Source: Desulfuromusa kysingii (lineage in GTDB: Bacteria > Desulfobacterota > Desulfuromonadia > Desulfuromonadales > Geopsychrobacteraceae). Taken from it: a DNA stretch of 64,000 bases. Made by a program: the position numbers and the translations under genes. Below are positions 17,297-25,909 of this stretch, one piece after another (positions within the stretch are counted from its first letter, which is position 1; every line of letters starts with the position of its first letter). The notes below the pieces were generated by a model, which saw nothing but the letters and a program-made list of their open reading frames with translations, was not told where the DNA came from and did no database searches. The DNA is taken from contig NZ_FNQN01000001.1 in assembly GCF_900107645.1 (NCBI RefSeq), forward strand, positions 573,861-637,860, in the 5' to 3' direction.

Positions 17297-17316
17297 ATAT
17301 TCAACTTATTGAATAT
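17297..17316. promoter_or_regulatory. Palindromic site between decaheme operon and lysR gene
   Basis: A perfect inverted repeat ATATTCAA-CTTA-TTGAATAT lies in the 299-bp divergent region, 106 bases from the decaheme start and 175 from the LysR start. LysR-type regulators usually bind dyads with a T-N11-A core in such a place, so this is a good operator candidate. It is an inference from position and symmetry. The rest of the gap shows no clear -35/-10 pair that I would trust. Confidence 0.5.
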
Positions 17317-17490
17317 ATGGTGTTTTTTTACACTGCATAGTACACCGCAAAAGAATTCAGTTGAAGTTAATCATTGTGATGGGTATATTGATTAGCCTAA
17401 TAAGATAAGTTCCTGATATGTGGAACAATCTATCTATCTCCTTGTATTAGGAAAACTAATGGGCTCAGCCCTTGGTATTTAAATAATCAT

Positions 17491-18399
17491 ATGGATATAC
17501 GATATCTTAAGACATTAGTGACGGTGGTTGAGGTGGGTAGCTTTTCCAAGGCGGCCCGAGCTTTACATTTGACCCAATCGGCGGTTTCCCAGCGGATCAA
17601 GTTTCTTGAAGAAGCCTATAATTATAGTCTTTTTGATCGATCCGCACCTTCTTTAACCCTGACATCTTCTGGAGAAATGGTTCTTGAGAGCGCCAAACAG
17701 ATTCTCGGCATCCAAGATTCGTTGATGGAGAAGCTCAAGCGGATTAAAGACCGACCAAGGGTCTCTCTTTGTTGTACGCCAACGTTTGGAACGGTTTACC
17801 TCCCCGGAGTTCTGAACCGATTTATGTTGGAAAGTGGTTCCCCTGTTGATTTGAAGTTTCTTCTTCATAGCCCGGATCAAGCTCTTGAAGGGATTCAAAA
17901 TAAGGAATTTGATCTCGCAATCGTCGAACATTGTGCGGGAGATAATCTCGGACGATTTCAGACCTATTCATTACCGCAGGATGAACTGGTGTTTGTCAGT
18001 TCTCCGAAATTAAATCTACCGACACCGAACCTGGATCTGGAAACATTATTGGATTTGTGTTTGTTTGCCCGTAAGGAAGGGTGCAGTTCGCGACAATTGA
18101 TCACGCGAGGATTGCAAGAGCAGGGGCGGAGCCTGGATGATTTCTCCGGGGTGATCACATCCGATGATTTGAGGTTGACCTGTCAAACTGTTTTGTCCGG
18201 TGGTGGCATCTCTTTTATGTCAAGAAGTCTGGTTTGTGAATATTTGAAAACCGGACAAATGGTCGAACATTATGTCGAAGGTTTCCCCCATGCACGCTGC
18301 CGAACGGTCATTATTGAAAAGGGGCGAGAAAATGAACCCTTACTTCGATCTTTCGCCCGTTGCATATTCAAGGTTATGGATGTCCCTAGCCCGATTTAG
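17491..18399 (+). CDS. LysR family transcriptional regulator
   Basis: This 302-residue cytoplasmic regulator has the N-terminal winged helix-turn-helix (about 1-60: YLKTLVTVVEVGSFSKAARA, then LTQSAVSQRIKFLEE), followed by a linker helix and a periplasmic-binding-protein-like effector domain. It is divergent from the decaheme/barrel operon, with a palindrome between them. In LysR systems this usually means control of the neighbour and of itself. The effector is unknown. The start ATG 17491 has only a poor Shine-Dalgarno sequence. It converges on rlmD with no evident terminator between. Confidence 0.92.
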   Translation: MDIRYLKTLVTVVEVGSFSKAARALHLTQSAVSQRIKFLEEAYNYSLFDRSAPSLTLTSSGEMVLESAKQILGIQDSLMEKLKRIKDRPRVSLCCTPTFGTVYLPGVLNRFMLESGSPVDLKFLLHSPDQALEGIQNKEFDLAIVEHCAGDNLGRFQTYSLPQDELVFVSSPKLNLPTPNLDLETLLDLCLFARKEGCSSRQLITRGLQEQGRSLDDFSGVITSDDLRLTCQTVLSGGGISFMSRSLVCEYLKTGQMVEHYVEGFPHARCRTVIIEKGRENEPLLRSFARCIFKVMDVPSPI

Positions 18400-18463
18400 G
18401 AATGGCGCAATTCAACTTAACGGCCATGTCGGTAGTAGCTGATCCCTTTCAACTCCTTAGATA

Positions 18464-19861
18464 CTACGCTTTGTCGATCCTTTCCAGCTGCACAACCGTT
18501 TCAATGTGGGCTGTTTGTGGGAACATGTCGACGGGCTGCAGTTGCTTGATTTTGTAACCGTTTTCAGTCAACGTCTTCAAGTCGCGGGAGAGGCTGTCAG
18601 GGTCACAAGAGACATAAATGATCTGTTTGGGCTGTAACTTGTAGAGGGCCTCCAAAAGGTCATCAGAACACCCCTTGCGTGGTGGGTTGACGGTGATGAG
18701 GGTCGGGTTTCTCTGTTCGGATCGCTTTTGTAGCTCTTCAGCCGCATCTCCAGCAAAAAAATGACAGTTGTTGAGATTGTTCAGATGACTGTTTTCTGTT
18801 GCATTACGGACAGCACCGGCAAAATACTCAATCCCTTCGACTTGACCAGCATCTTTCGCCAGATGCAGGGCGATACCACCAATCCCGCAATAAAGATCAA
18901 TCGCGGAGTCCTGCTTATTTAATTGGGCCCACTGCCGAACAAGAGCATAAATCCGCGCTGCTTGGGTGGTATTAATCTGGAAAAAGGCTTCGGGAGCGAT
19001 GCGCAGGCGGATGTCACCGATCGTCTCAATCAAATCGGGGAGTCCTTGGAGTCGCATTGTTTGCTCTCCCAGGATGACATTCCCGCCAGAACTGTTGATA
19101 TTCTGATGGACGCCGATAACCTCCGGGACTTTCCGCATCAACCATTTTGCCAGCTTTGGCAGCTGTTGCAGATCGCGGAAGTTGCTGACAAAGGTCACTA
19201 GCGCTTTGCCACTGTGGGGACTGACGCGAACCACCAGATAACGTAAGAGGCCGCGTTGGTGCCGGGAATTATAAACGGAGATGTTCTGTCGTTGAACCTC
19301 ATCGCGAACGACGGCAGTAATCTTGTTAATCAGTGGGTGATGGACCGGACACTCAGGGCAATCGATCACCTCATGGCTGCCCCGTTTATATAGACCAATA
19401 AAAACTTTCTCCCGGTGACGAGAGAATGCAAGTTTGGCGCTGGCACGGTAACCAAATGGAGGATCAGAGGGGAATACTGCGGGGACATCGATGTCATCCA
19501 ACAACCCCTGTTTTTGCAGTGCTGAGGTGACCCGTTGTTGTTTGAACAGCAGTTGATCGCTGTATTTCATGCTGATCAGTGGACACCCAAGACATTGATG
19601 TTCAACTTTACAAGCGACATTTGTGGTCCGTTGTTGAGCGTTGCGCAGGGTCCGGAGCAGCCGCGTGAAAATGTGGGTACGGCCAATATGTTCAACTTCT
19701 GCGATCACAGTTTCCCCTGGAAAGGCCCCTTGGACGACGGCAATTTTATTGTTATACGGAGCGAGGCCAATGCCATCGTGATCGAGTCTGTCAATTGTTA
19801 ACTTCAGAGTTTCAGGCTGTTGTTTTTTGCTTGTTGAACGCTTTTGAGCCGGTTTTTTCAT
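18464..19861 (-). CDS. rlmD: 23S rRNA (uracil-1939-C5)-methyltransferase RlmD
   Basis: This RumA-type SAM-dependent RNA methyltransferase has 465 residues. An N-terminal TRAM RNA-binding domain (about 18-75: LKLTIDRLDHDGIGLA) is followed by an iron-sulfur cysteine set (CKVEHQCLGC, and a later CPECP). Next come the SAM site DLYCGIGGIALHLA and the motif VNPPRKGCSDDLLEAL, and the catalytic Cys is in IYVSCDPDSLSRD. ATG 19861 is chosen over ATG 19876 because AAGGA stands 8 bases before it. The lysine-rich start is usual for these proteins. RlmD, TrmA-like and RlmC-like members are similar, so the exact uridine is inferred. Confidence 0.9.
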   Translation of the reverse strand: MKKPAQKRSTSKKQQPETLKLTIDRLDHDGIGLAPYNNKIAVVQGAFPGETVIAEVEHIGRTHIFTRLLRTLRNAQQRTTNVACKVEHQCLGCPLISMKYSDQLLFKQQRVTSALQKQGLLDDIDVPAVFPSDPPFGYRASAKLAFSRHREKVFIGLYKRGSHEVIDCPECPVHHPLINKITAVVRDEVQRQNISVYNSRHQRGLLRYLVVRVSPHSGKALVTFVSNFRDLQQLPKLAKWLMRKVPEVIGVHQNINSSGGNVILGEQTMRLQGLPDLIETIGDIRLRIAPEAFFQINTTQAARIYALVRQWAQLNKQDSAIDLYCGIGGIALHLAKDAGQVEGIEYFAGAVRNATENSHLNNLNNCHFFAGDAAEELQKRSEQRNPTLITVNPPRKGCSDDLLEALYKLQPKQIIYVSCDPDSLSRDLKTLTENGYKIKQLQPVDMFPQTAHIETVVQLERIDKA

Positions 19862-20018
19862 GCCGTGGTCCTTCATTTGATTGAGATTAGTTCCAAGGGC
19901 CGGCAGATTACCCTTAGTTCCCAGGTTCTGTCAATTTTTGCTGGTTGCCTGGTGCCGGTAACTTAGTTAAACTGCGCCACGAGAAATTGACTTGTTAAAT
20001 TTAATCAGGAGTGAACCG

Positions 20019-21086
20019 TTGCGACATAGAACTCGTCAGCTTAAGCTTGGGCAACTTGCCATTGGTGGTGATGCACCGATCAGTGTGCAATCAATGTGTA
20101 ACACCGATACTCGTAATGTGGCAGCAACCCTTGCCCAGATTGAAGCGTTGCAGGCGGCTAGATGTGAAATCATCCGTTGTGCGGTTCCGGATCAGGAAGC
20201 CGCCGAAGCTTTAGCTGCCATCAAGCAGGGCTGTCAAATACCGTTGATAGCCGATATCCATTTTGATTACAAGCTGGCATTGATGGCGGTCGCTAATGGC
20301 GTCGATGGCTTACGTCTGAACCCCGGCAATATCGGGGAACGATGGAAGGTCAAGGAGGTCGTCACGGCCTGTGCTGAACGTCAAGTACCGATTCGTATCG
20401 GGGTTAATGCTGGTTCGTTGGAGCGGGAATTATTGCAGAAATATGGCCATCCGACGGCTGAAGCGATGGTCGAGAGTGCGTTGAGGCATATCAGAATTCT
20501 CGAAGATCTGAACTATCAAAATATTAAAGTGAGCCTGAAGGCGTCTGATATCTCAAGAACAGTTGATGCGTATCGAGCTTTAGCGGCCCAGGTTGATTAC
20601 CCCCTGCATATCGGAGTGACAGAGGCGGGGACAACCTGGAGTGGTACGATCAAGAGCGCTATTGGCCTAGGGTCTCTACTGTATGATGGGATTGGCGATA
20701 CCTTGCGGGTTTCCCTCACCGGTGATCCTGTCGAAGAGGTACGGGTCGGTTGGGAAATTCTAAAAAGTCTGCGGTTGAGAGAAAAAGGGCCCATATTCGT
20801 CAGTTGTCCGACCTGTGGACGTTGCCAGATTAATCTCATTGCTATCGCTGAAGAGGTTGAGCAGCGGTTACACGACTTTCCACATCCCCTCACCATCGCT
20901 GTGATGGGATGTGTGGTCAACGGCCCGGGGGAGGCCCGAGAGGCCGATCTGGGGATTGCTGGGGGCTTAGGGCAGGGGATTCTCTTTCGTCACGGAGAAA
21001 TTGTTCGCAAGGTGCCGCAGGCTGATTTGGCCGATGTTCTGGTTGAAGAAGCGTGGAAGTTAATTGACGATCAAGGTGAATATTGA
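20019..21086 (+). CDS. ispG: 4-hydroxy-3-methylbut-2-enyl diphosphate synthase (IspG/GcpE)
   Basis: IspG converts MEcPP to HMBPP in the MEP isoprenoid pathway with a [4Fe-4S] cluster. The protein has a TIM-barrel part starting QLKLGQLAIGGDAPISVQSM and the C-terminal cluster domain with Cys in SCPTCGRC and in MGCVVNGPGEA. The start is taken as TTG 20019, because AGGAG (20007-20011) stands 7 bases before it, giving 355 residues. A further in-frame TTG at 19992 would add nine unconserved residues and has no ribosome-binding site. It is in the short bacterial form without the plant insert. Confidence 0.95.
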   Translation: MRHRTRQLKLGQLAIGGDAPISVQSMCNTDTRNVAATLAQIEALQAARCEIIRCAVPDQEAAEALAAIKQGCQIPLIADIHFDYKLALMAVANGVDGLRLNPGNIGERWKVKEVVTACAERQVPIRIGVNAGSLERELLQKYGHPTAEAMVESALRHIRILEDLNYQNIKVSLKASDISRTVDAYRALAAQVDYPLHIGVTEAGTTWSGTIKSAIGLGSLLYDGIGDTLRVSLTGDPVEEVRVGWEILKSLRLREKGPIFVSCPTCGRCQINLIAIAEEVEQRLHDFPHPLTIAVMGCVVNGPGEAREADLGIAGGLGQGILFRHGEIVRKVPQADLADVLVEEAWKLIDDQGEY

Positions 21087-21433
21087 TCGTTAAACAAAGG
21101 ATAAGGCGAATCTGGGGTTCTTAGTTTGGCCCAACGCTTTGACTTTTTCTCTAGAGTTGTTATTTCACGTAAGCACAATGACCATTGGTGGGGGGGGCTC
21201 ATATGTCGGATGGGTACCCAGTTTATTTTCTTTTCGTACCTAATTTAAAAATATTGTGTTGATCGCCCCGTTTCTTAGTGCTGGGAGGGCAAAAGGTCAA
21301 TAGAATGTTGCATCTTTTCTGCTGATAAAATGATTTTTGTCTGCTGGTGAGAGCTTGCTTTTCTGTATCAATCAGGTTAATTTTCAACACTTGATCATTT
21401 TACCCAATCACGCCCAATGAACAGGACCTTTTT
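21087..21433. other. Intergenic region upstream of proS
   Basis: The 347 bases hold no plausible gene. It contains a G8 run near 21188 and AT-rich stretches near 21240 and 21370 that may carry the proS promoter, but no clear box pair, terminator or T-box-like element was recognised. Confidence 0.4.
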
Positions 21434-23164
21434 ATGCGTTATTCTCAGTATCTTTTGCCCACTTTGAAAGAAACCCCTGCCGAGGCTGAAGTCATAAGCC
21501 ACCAATTAATGTTGCGGGCTGGCATGATCCGCAAGGTTGCAGCAGGTATTTATAGTTATTTGCCCTTTGGGTTGCGTTCTTTGCGCAAGATGGAGCAGAT
21601 TATTCGTGAAGAGATGAACCGTGCCGGTGCGATTGAATGCTTGATGCCCATGGCGAACCCAGCGGAATTATGGCAGGAGTCGGGCCGCTGGGAGAAGTAT
21701 GGCAAAGAACTGTTACGTTTCAAAGATCGCAAATCCGCTGATTTCTGCATGGGACCAACCCATGAAGAGGTTATCACTGATATTATCCGCAATACGGTGA
21801 ACTCTTATAAGCAATTGCCCCTGAACCTCTATCAGATTCAAACGAAATTCCGGGATGAAATCCGTCCGCGCTTTGGTTTGATGCGGGGCCGAGAATTTAT
21901 TATGAAAGATGCTTATTCTTTCGATCTGGAAGATTCTGGCGCTGATACGTCCTACCAGAAAATGTATCAAGCCTATCGAAATATTTTTAACCGTTGCGGA
22001 CTTAAATATCGTTCTGTCGAAGCCGATAGCGGTGCTATTGGTGGGAACTTCTCACATGAATTTATGGTGCTGGCCGAATCGGGCGAAGATGGGATTGTCT
22101 CCTGCGATAGTTGTGAGTACGCTGCCAATGTAGAGAAGGCGGAACTGATTTATGCTGATTCAGTTCCCCCGGTTGCAACCCAGGAAGTCCAAAAGGTTGA
22201 TACCCCTGGGCAAAAAACCATTGAAGATGTTGCGCGATTTTTGCAGGTCAACCCACAACAGATCGTGAAAACTCTGATTGTCCAAACCTCGAATGACGAG
22301 GTTCTGGCTGTGTTGCTGCGTGGTGATCGTGAGTTGAATCCGATTAAACTCGCTAATCTGCTTGGTGTTGACTGGGTTTTGATGGCCGAAGAAGAGGTTG
22401 TTCAGGAAGCTACGGGAGCACCGACTGGCTTTGCTGGACCTATTGGTTTGTCTATTCGGGTGGTTGCGGATGCTGAAGTTAAAACAATGGCTGACTTTGT
22501 GATTGGTGGTAATGCTGTTGATGTCCATGTTGTTGGTGCCAATCATGGCCGTGACTTCGAGGTCAGTCAGTTTGCTGATATCCGCCAAGCCGTCGCCGGT
22601 GATCCTTGCCCCCGCTGCAAAGAGGGTAAATTTGAGAGCTGGCGCGGGATTGAGGTCGGTCATATCTTTAAACTGGGTATCAGGTACTCTGAGGCTATGA
22701 ATGCTACCGTTCTCGACGCCCAAGGGCAGGCCCAGCCGCTGGTCATGGGGTGTTATGGAATCGGTGTCGGCCGTACTGTGGCCGCAGCGATCGAGCAGAA
22801 TCATGATGAAAATGGGATCATTCTGCCAATGCCGTTAGCACCGTTCCAAGTGCTGGTGACTCTCTTGAATCCGAAAGATGATCAAGTGCGTGAAGCGGCT
22901 GAAAAGCTCTATCAGCAACTGCTTGATCTGAATATTGAAGTTCTGTTGGATGATCGCGATGAACGTCCTGGGATTAAGTTTAAAGATGCTGATTTGATTG
23001 GTATCCCTCTGCGAGTGACCGTCGGTGCCAGAAGCTTGAAGGAGGGGAACGTTGAGCTGAAGGTCAGAGAAAGCGGTGCTGTGACGATGGTTTCTGTGGA
23101 TGAGATCGTCGTGCAGTTACAGCAGCTGGTTGCTCAGGGGTTAGCATTTACACTGGAAAAGTAA
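21434..23164 (+). CDS. proS: Prolyl-tRNA synthetase (bacterial type with editing domain)
   Basis: This class II synthetase of 576 residues charges tRNA-Pro. Class II core motifs are visible: motif 1 region RKVAAGIYSYLPFG, motif 2 FRDEIRPRFGLMRGREFIMK, and motif 3 CYGIGVGRTVAAAIEQ. The YbaK-like editing insertion, which clears Ala-tRNA-Pro, lies at about 225-400, and the anticodon-binding domain at about 470-570. This is the long ProS type 1 of most bacteria. The stop codon overlaps the ATG of the next gene (TAATG), beginning a tightly coupled set with the DUF4388 gene, pyrF and rlmB. Upstream is a 347-bp gap. Confidence 0.97.
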   Translation: MRYSQYLLPTLKETPAEAEVISHQLMLRAGMIRKVAAGIYSYLPFGLRSLRKMEQIIREEMNRAGAIECLMPMANPAELWQESGRWEKYGKELLRFKDRKSADFCMGPTHEEVITDIIRNTVNSYKQLPLNLYQIQTKFRDEIRPRFGLMRGREFIMKDAYSFDLEDSGADTSYQKMYQAYRNIFNRCGLKYRSVEADSGAIGGNFSHEFMVLAESGEDGIVSCDSCEYAANVEKAELIYADSVPPVATQEVQKVDTPGQKTIEDVARFLQVNPQQIVKTLIVQTSNDEVLAVLLRGDRELNPIKLANLLGVDWVLMAEEEVVQEATGAPTGFAGPIGLSIRVVADAEVKTMADFVIGGNAVDVHVVGANHGRDFEVSQFADIRQAVAGDPCPRCKEGKFESWRGIEVGHIFKLGIRYSEAMNATVLDAQGQAQPLVMGCYGIGVGRTVAAAIEQNHDENGIILPMPLAPFQVLVTLLNPKDDQVREAAEKLYQQLLDLNIEVLLDDRDERPGIKFKDADLIGIPLRVTVGARSLKEGNVELKVRESGAVTMVSVDEIVVQLQQLVAQGLAFTLEK

Positions 23165-24399
23165 TGGCAGTTCCGAACCTCAAAATAGGTAGTGGCGGCA
23201 CTATAAAATTACCGCCGGAAATTTATCGACCGTTGGGAGAGCAGCCGCTGACGGTTATCTCTGCTTCTTCAGCCCATCTGTTGCTCGGACGTCCGGACGC
23301 AGAAGGGCCGGTGATCATTTCAGGGATTCTGGAGGAAGGTGCGATTACCGACCTGCTCTCCTACTTCAATATGTTTCGCAAGACGGGCATCCTGAATATT
23401 CAGTTAGACGGCGGGATGAAATCTCTCTACTTTCAGCAGGGAGAGATTGTTTTTGCGACCAGCTCTTTTGCCAGCGAAGATTTGGGGGAAGTTTTATTTT
23501 CGCTAGGAAAGATTGAAAAAGATGCGTTACTGGAGTTGCGCTCACAGGTAAATCGACATAACTCTTTGGGTAAGTTACTTGTTGAACGTGGCATTGTTGC
23601 TCCCAAAGATCTCTGGTTGGCTGCACGCAGTCAGGTCGAATATATTATTTATACCCTCTTTTCTGCGAGTGCTGGTGGTTTCTATTTCCAGTCTATGCCG
23701 ATTGAGCAAGAACAAATTCTCCGCCTGTCCATGAGCACTCAGAATATTATCATGGAGGGGTTGCGCAGGCTGGATGAAAAAGCGTTGTTTATGCGCAAAA
23801 TTATTTCCCTGCAGCACTATCCGCAGGAAACAGGCAAGGAAGCTGCTGATCTCAGCCAGGCTGAAGCCAAATTAATGAATGCGGCTCAGAGTGGACAGCA
23901 AAATGCTCAAGATTTATTTCGTCAAATCGGGTTGCGTGAATTCGATGGGATGCGGATTCTGTTTGGTCTGATAGAGAGGCGACTGGTCAGAATGGAAGAG
24001 ACCCCAACGACGGAGATTGAAGGGGTTCTTGGTCAGATCCTGGCAGCATATAATAGTTTGTTTAAGGTTATCTTTGTCCGGGTTCTTAAAGTGAGTCCGC
24101 AGTTTCCTCAGGAAGTTGCTCAATCCCTGCGGGATTTGCCACAACCTTACTCATTTGTGTTGAGAGATGTCGAATTGCAGGCTGATGGGACTCTGGATGG
24201 CCATCGGATTGTCGAGAATCTGGTTGGTCTTACCGAAGGGGATAAAAAGAAGTTACTGGCAGATTCGCTCTGTGAAGTCGCTTTTATGGAAACCATGGCT
24301 CTGCGACGGGAACTTGATGTTGAGCAAGCTAGACCATTGATTGCTCGGGTTCAGGAAGTAACAACTAAAATCCGCGAGATGATCGGGAGAAGTGAATGA
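23164..24399 (+). CDS. DUF4388 (PATAN) domain protein
   Basis: This 411-residue cytoplasmic protein carries a DUF4388/PATAN domain at about 55-150 (GILEEGAITDLLSYFNMFRK, then YFQQGEIVFATSS). The domain is common in Geobacter and myxobacteria in signalling proteins. A helical middle and a C-terminal part without recognised motifs follow. There is no receiver, kinase or nuclease motif. It overlaps proS by one base and pyrF by four, so it is translated with housekeeping genes. That is an unusual place for a signalling-type protein. The function is unknown. Confidence 0.75.
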   Translation: MAVPNLKIGSGGTIKLPPEIYRPLGEQPLTVISASSAHLLLGRPDAEGPVIISGILEEGAITDLLSYFNMFRKTGILNIQLDGGMKSLYFQQGEIVFATSSFASEDLGEVLFSLGKIEKDALLELRSQVNRHNSLGKLLVERGIVAPKDLWLAARSQVEYIIYTLFSASAGGFYFQSMPIEQEQILRLSMSTQNIIMEGLRRLDEKALFMRKIISLQHYPQETGKEAADLSQAEAKLMNAAQSGQQNAQDLFRQIGLREFDGMRILFGLIERRLVRMEETPTTEIEGVLGQILAAYNSLFKVIFVRVLKVSPQFPQEVAQSLRDLPQPYSFVLRDVELQADGTLDGHRIVENLVGLTEGDKKKLLADSLCEVAFMETMALRRELDVEQARPLIARVQEVTTKIREMIGRSE

Positions 24400-25127
24400 C
24401 GCACGAAGCTAAGGATCGGCTTATTTTTGCCCTGGACGTTGATGAGTTTGCTGCGGCTGAGGAGTGGGTTAAGACGCTGCACACTAATGTCGGTTTGTTT
24501 AAAATCGGAAAGCAGCTGTTTACCCGCTGTGGCCCCGAAGTCGTAAAGATGGTTCAGAAGCATGGTGGCCAGGTTTTTCTCGATTTGAAATATCATGATA
24601 TCCCCAACACAGTCGCAAAGGCAGGGGTTGAAGCTTGTCGGCTTGGGGTTAAGATTTTTAATGTCCATGCTCTTGGTGGCGAAGAGATGATGCGGCGGAC
24701 GGTTGCAGAAGTTGACGCATACTGTGCTAAGAGTGGTAGCGAAAGACCTCTGTTGTTGGCGGTGACAATTCTGACCTCATCGACTGCAGAAACGTTACGC
24801 GGGGTGGGGATTGATCGCCCCGTAGATGAGATGGTTGTGCGTTTGGCGCAGCTGGCCAAAACAGCTGGGTTTGATGGAGTCGTCGCTTCGCCGAAAGAAG
24901 CCGCTTTGATCAGGGCGGCTTGTGGTTCTGATTTTGCAATTGTCACCCCGGGGGTGCGCCCCTCTTTTGCCGCGCTGGATGATCAAAAAAGAGTTAGTAC
25001 TCCAGCAGAGGCCATTGCCGCGGGAGCTACATCTCTGGTGATTGGCCGCCCCATCTCTGCTGCCAGGAACCCACTTGAGGCTGCCGGGAAAATTCTCCTT
25101 GAGATTGAGGCTGCATTGGCAACCTGA
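24396..25127 (+). CDS. pyrF: Orotidine 5'-phosphate decarboxylase
   Basis: PyrF decarboxylates OMP to UMP, the last step of de novo pyrimidine synthesis. It has 243 residues. The active-site motif DLKYHDIPNTV supplies the Asp-Lys-Asp network. The C-terminal phosphate loop is seen in VTPGVRP and in TSLVIGRPISAARNP. ATG 24396 overlaps the DUF4388 stop by four bases, and its own stop overlaps the rlmB start by one, indicating coupled translation. Confidence 0.97.
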   Translation: MTHEAKDRLIFALDVDEFAAAEEWVKTLHTNVGLFKIGKQLFTRCGPEVVKMVQKHGGQVFLDLKYHDIPNTVAKAGVEACRLGVKIFNVHALGGEEMMRRTVAEVDAYCAKSGSERPLLLAVTILTSSTAETLRGVGIDRPVDEMVVRLAQLAKTAGFDGVVASPKEAALIRAACGSDFAIVTPGVRPSFAALDDQKRVSTPAEAIAAGATSLVIGRPISAARNPLEAAGKILLEIEAALAT

Positions 25128-25870
25128 TGGCTGATTATCTTTACGGAATCAATCCGATATATGAGGCGTTTCAGGGAGAAGGCCGTGAGCCTCTCGAGTT
25201 ATTGGTTGTCGGTGGTGAACGCAATGATCGCCTCAATGATCTGGTCGCTCAAGCCCAGCAGCGAGGGCTACGAGTGAAGTTTTATGATCGCCGTGAGCTG
25301 GACAGACTGGCAGGACATAATAATCATCAAGGTGCTCTGCTGAAGCTCACTCCCTATCATTATTCTGACATTGATGCTCTTTTTCAGTGTTGGCGTGGTA
25401 GCGGCAAGCCGGCCTTTTTCCTCCTCCTTGACGGTGTGACCGATCCTCACAATTTTGGTGCAATTCTCCGGAGCGCGGAGGTGTCTGGATGTCATGGCGT
25501 CATTGTTGCCAAAGATCGATCCTGTCCGGTGACACCTGTCGTGGAAAAAACTGCAGCCGGCGCTCTTTCTCATCTGCCCCTCTGTCAGGTGACCAATCTG
25601 TCACGCACGATTGATGAATTGAAGAAAGCCGGTATCTGGTGTTATGGCTTGGCCGGTGATGAGGGGGCTCAAGATCTGTTCTCTGCCGATTTAAAAGGGG
25701 GCGTGGCGTTGGTGGTTGGCAGCGAAGGAAAGGGGTTGCGACTAAATGTCCGCAATCACTGTGATGGATTGTTGTCTATCCCTATGTTGGGACAAGTTAG
25801 TTCTTTGAATGCTTCAGTAGCCGCCGGCATTGCCTTATTTGAAGTGGTTCGCCAAAATCGTGGTGGATAA
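25127..25870 (+). CDS. rlmB: 23S rRNA (guanosine-2251-2'-O)-methyltransferase RlmB-type
   Basis: This SpoU-family knotted methyltransferase has 247 residues. The N-terminal substrate-binding part starts YLYGINPIYEAF. The SPOUT domain follows with motif 1 DGVTDPHNFGAILRSAE, motif 2 ALVVGSEGKGL and motif 3 IPMLGQVSSLNASVAAGIALFE. The expected target is G2251 in the peptidyl-transferase P loop; close relatives modify tRNA or other rRNA sites, so the target is by family. The start overlaps pyrF (TGATG). It ends the proS-DUF4388-pyrF-rlmB set. Confidence 0.92.
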   Translation: MADYLYGINPIYEAFQGEGREPLELLVVGGERNDRLNDLVAQAQQRGLRVKFYDRRELDRLAGHNNHQGALLKLTPYHYSDIDALFQCWRGSGKPAFFLLLDGVTDPHNFGAILRSAEVSGCHGVIVAKDRSCPVTPVVEKTAAGALSHLPLCQVTNLSRTIDELKKAGIWCYGLAGDEGAQDLFSADLKGGVALVVGSEGKGLRLNVRNHCDGLLSIPMLGQVSSLNASVAAGIALFEVVRQNRGG

Positions 25871-25909
25871 CTGAGGCTGGCTTCTTCTCGGAAGGAAGAT
25901 GGTTGGAAG

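Noticed and set aside
22160..22804. 214-codon antisense open frame in proS
   Set aside because: It is fully inside the conserved proS gene on the other strand, with no family resemblance; codon bias of proS explains it.
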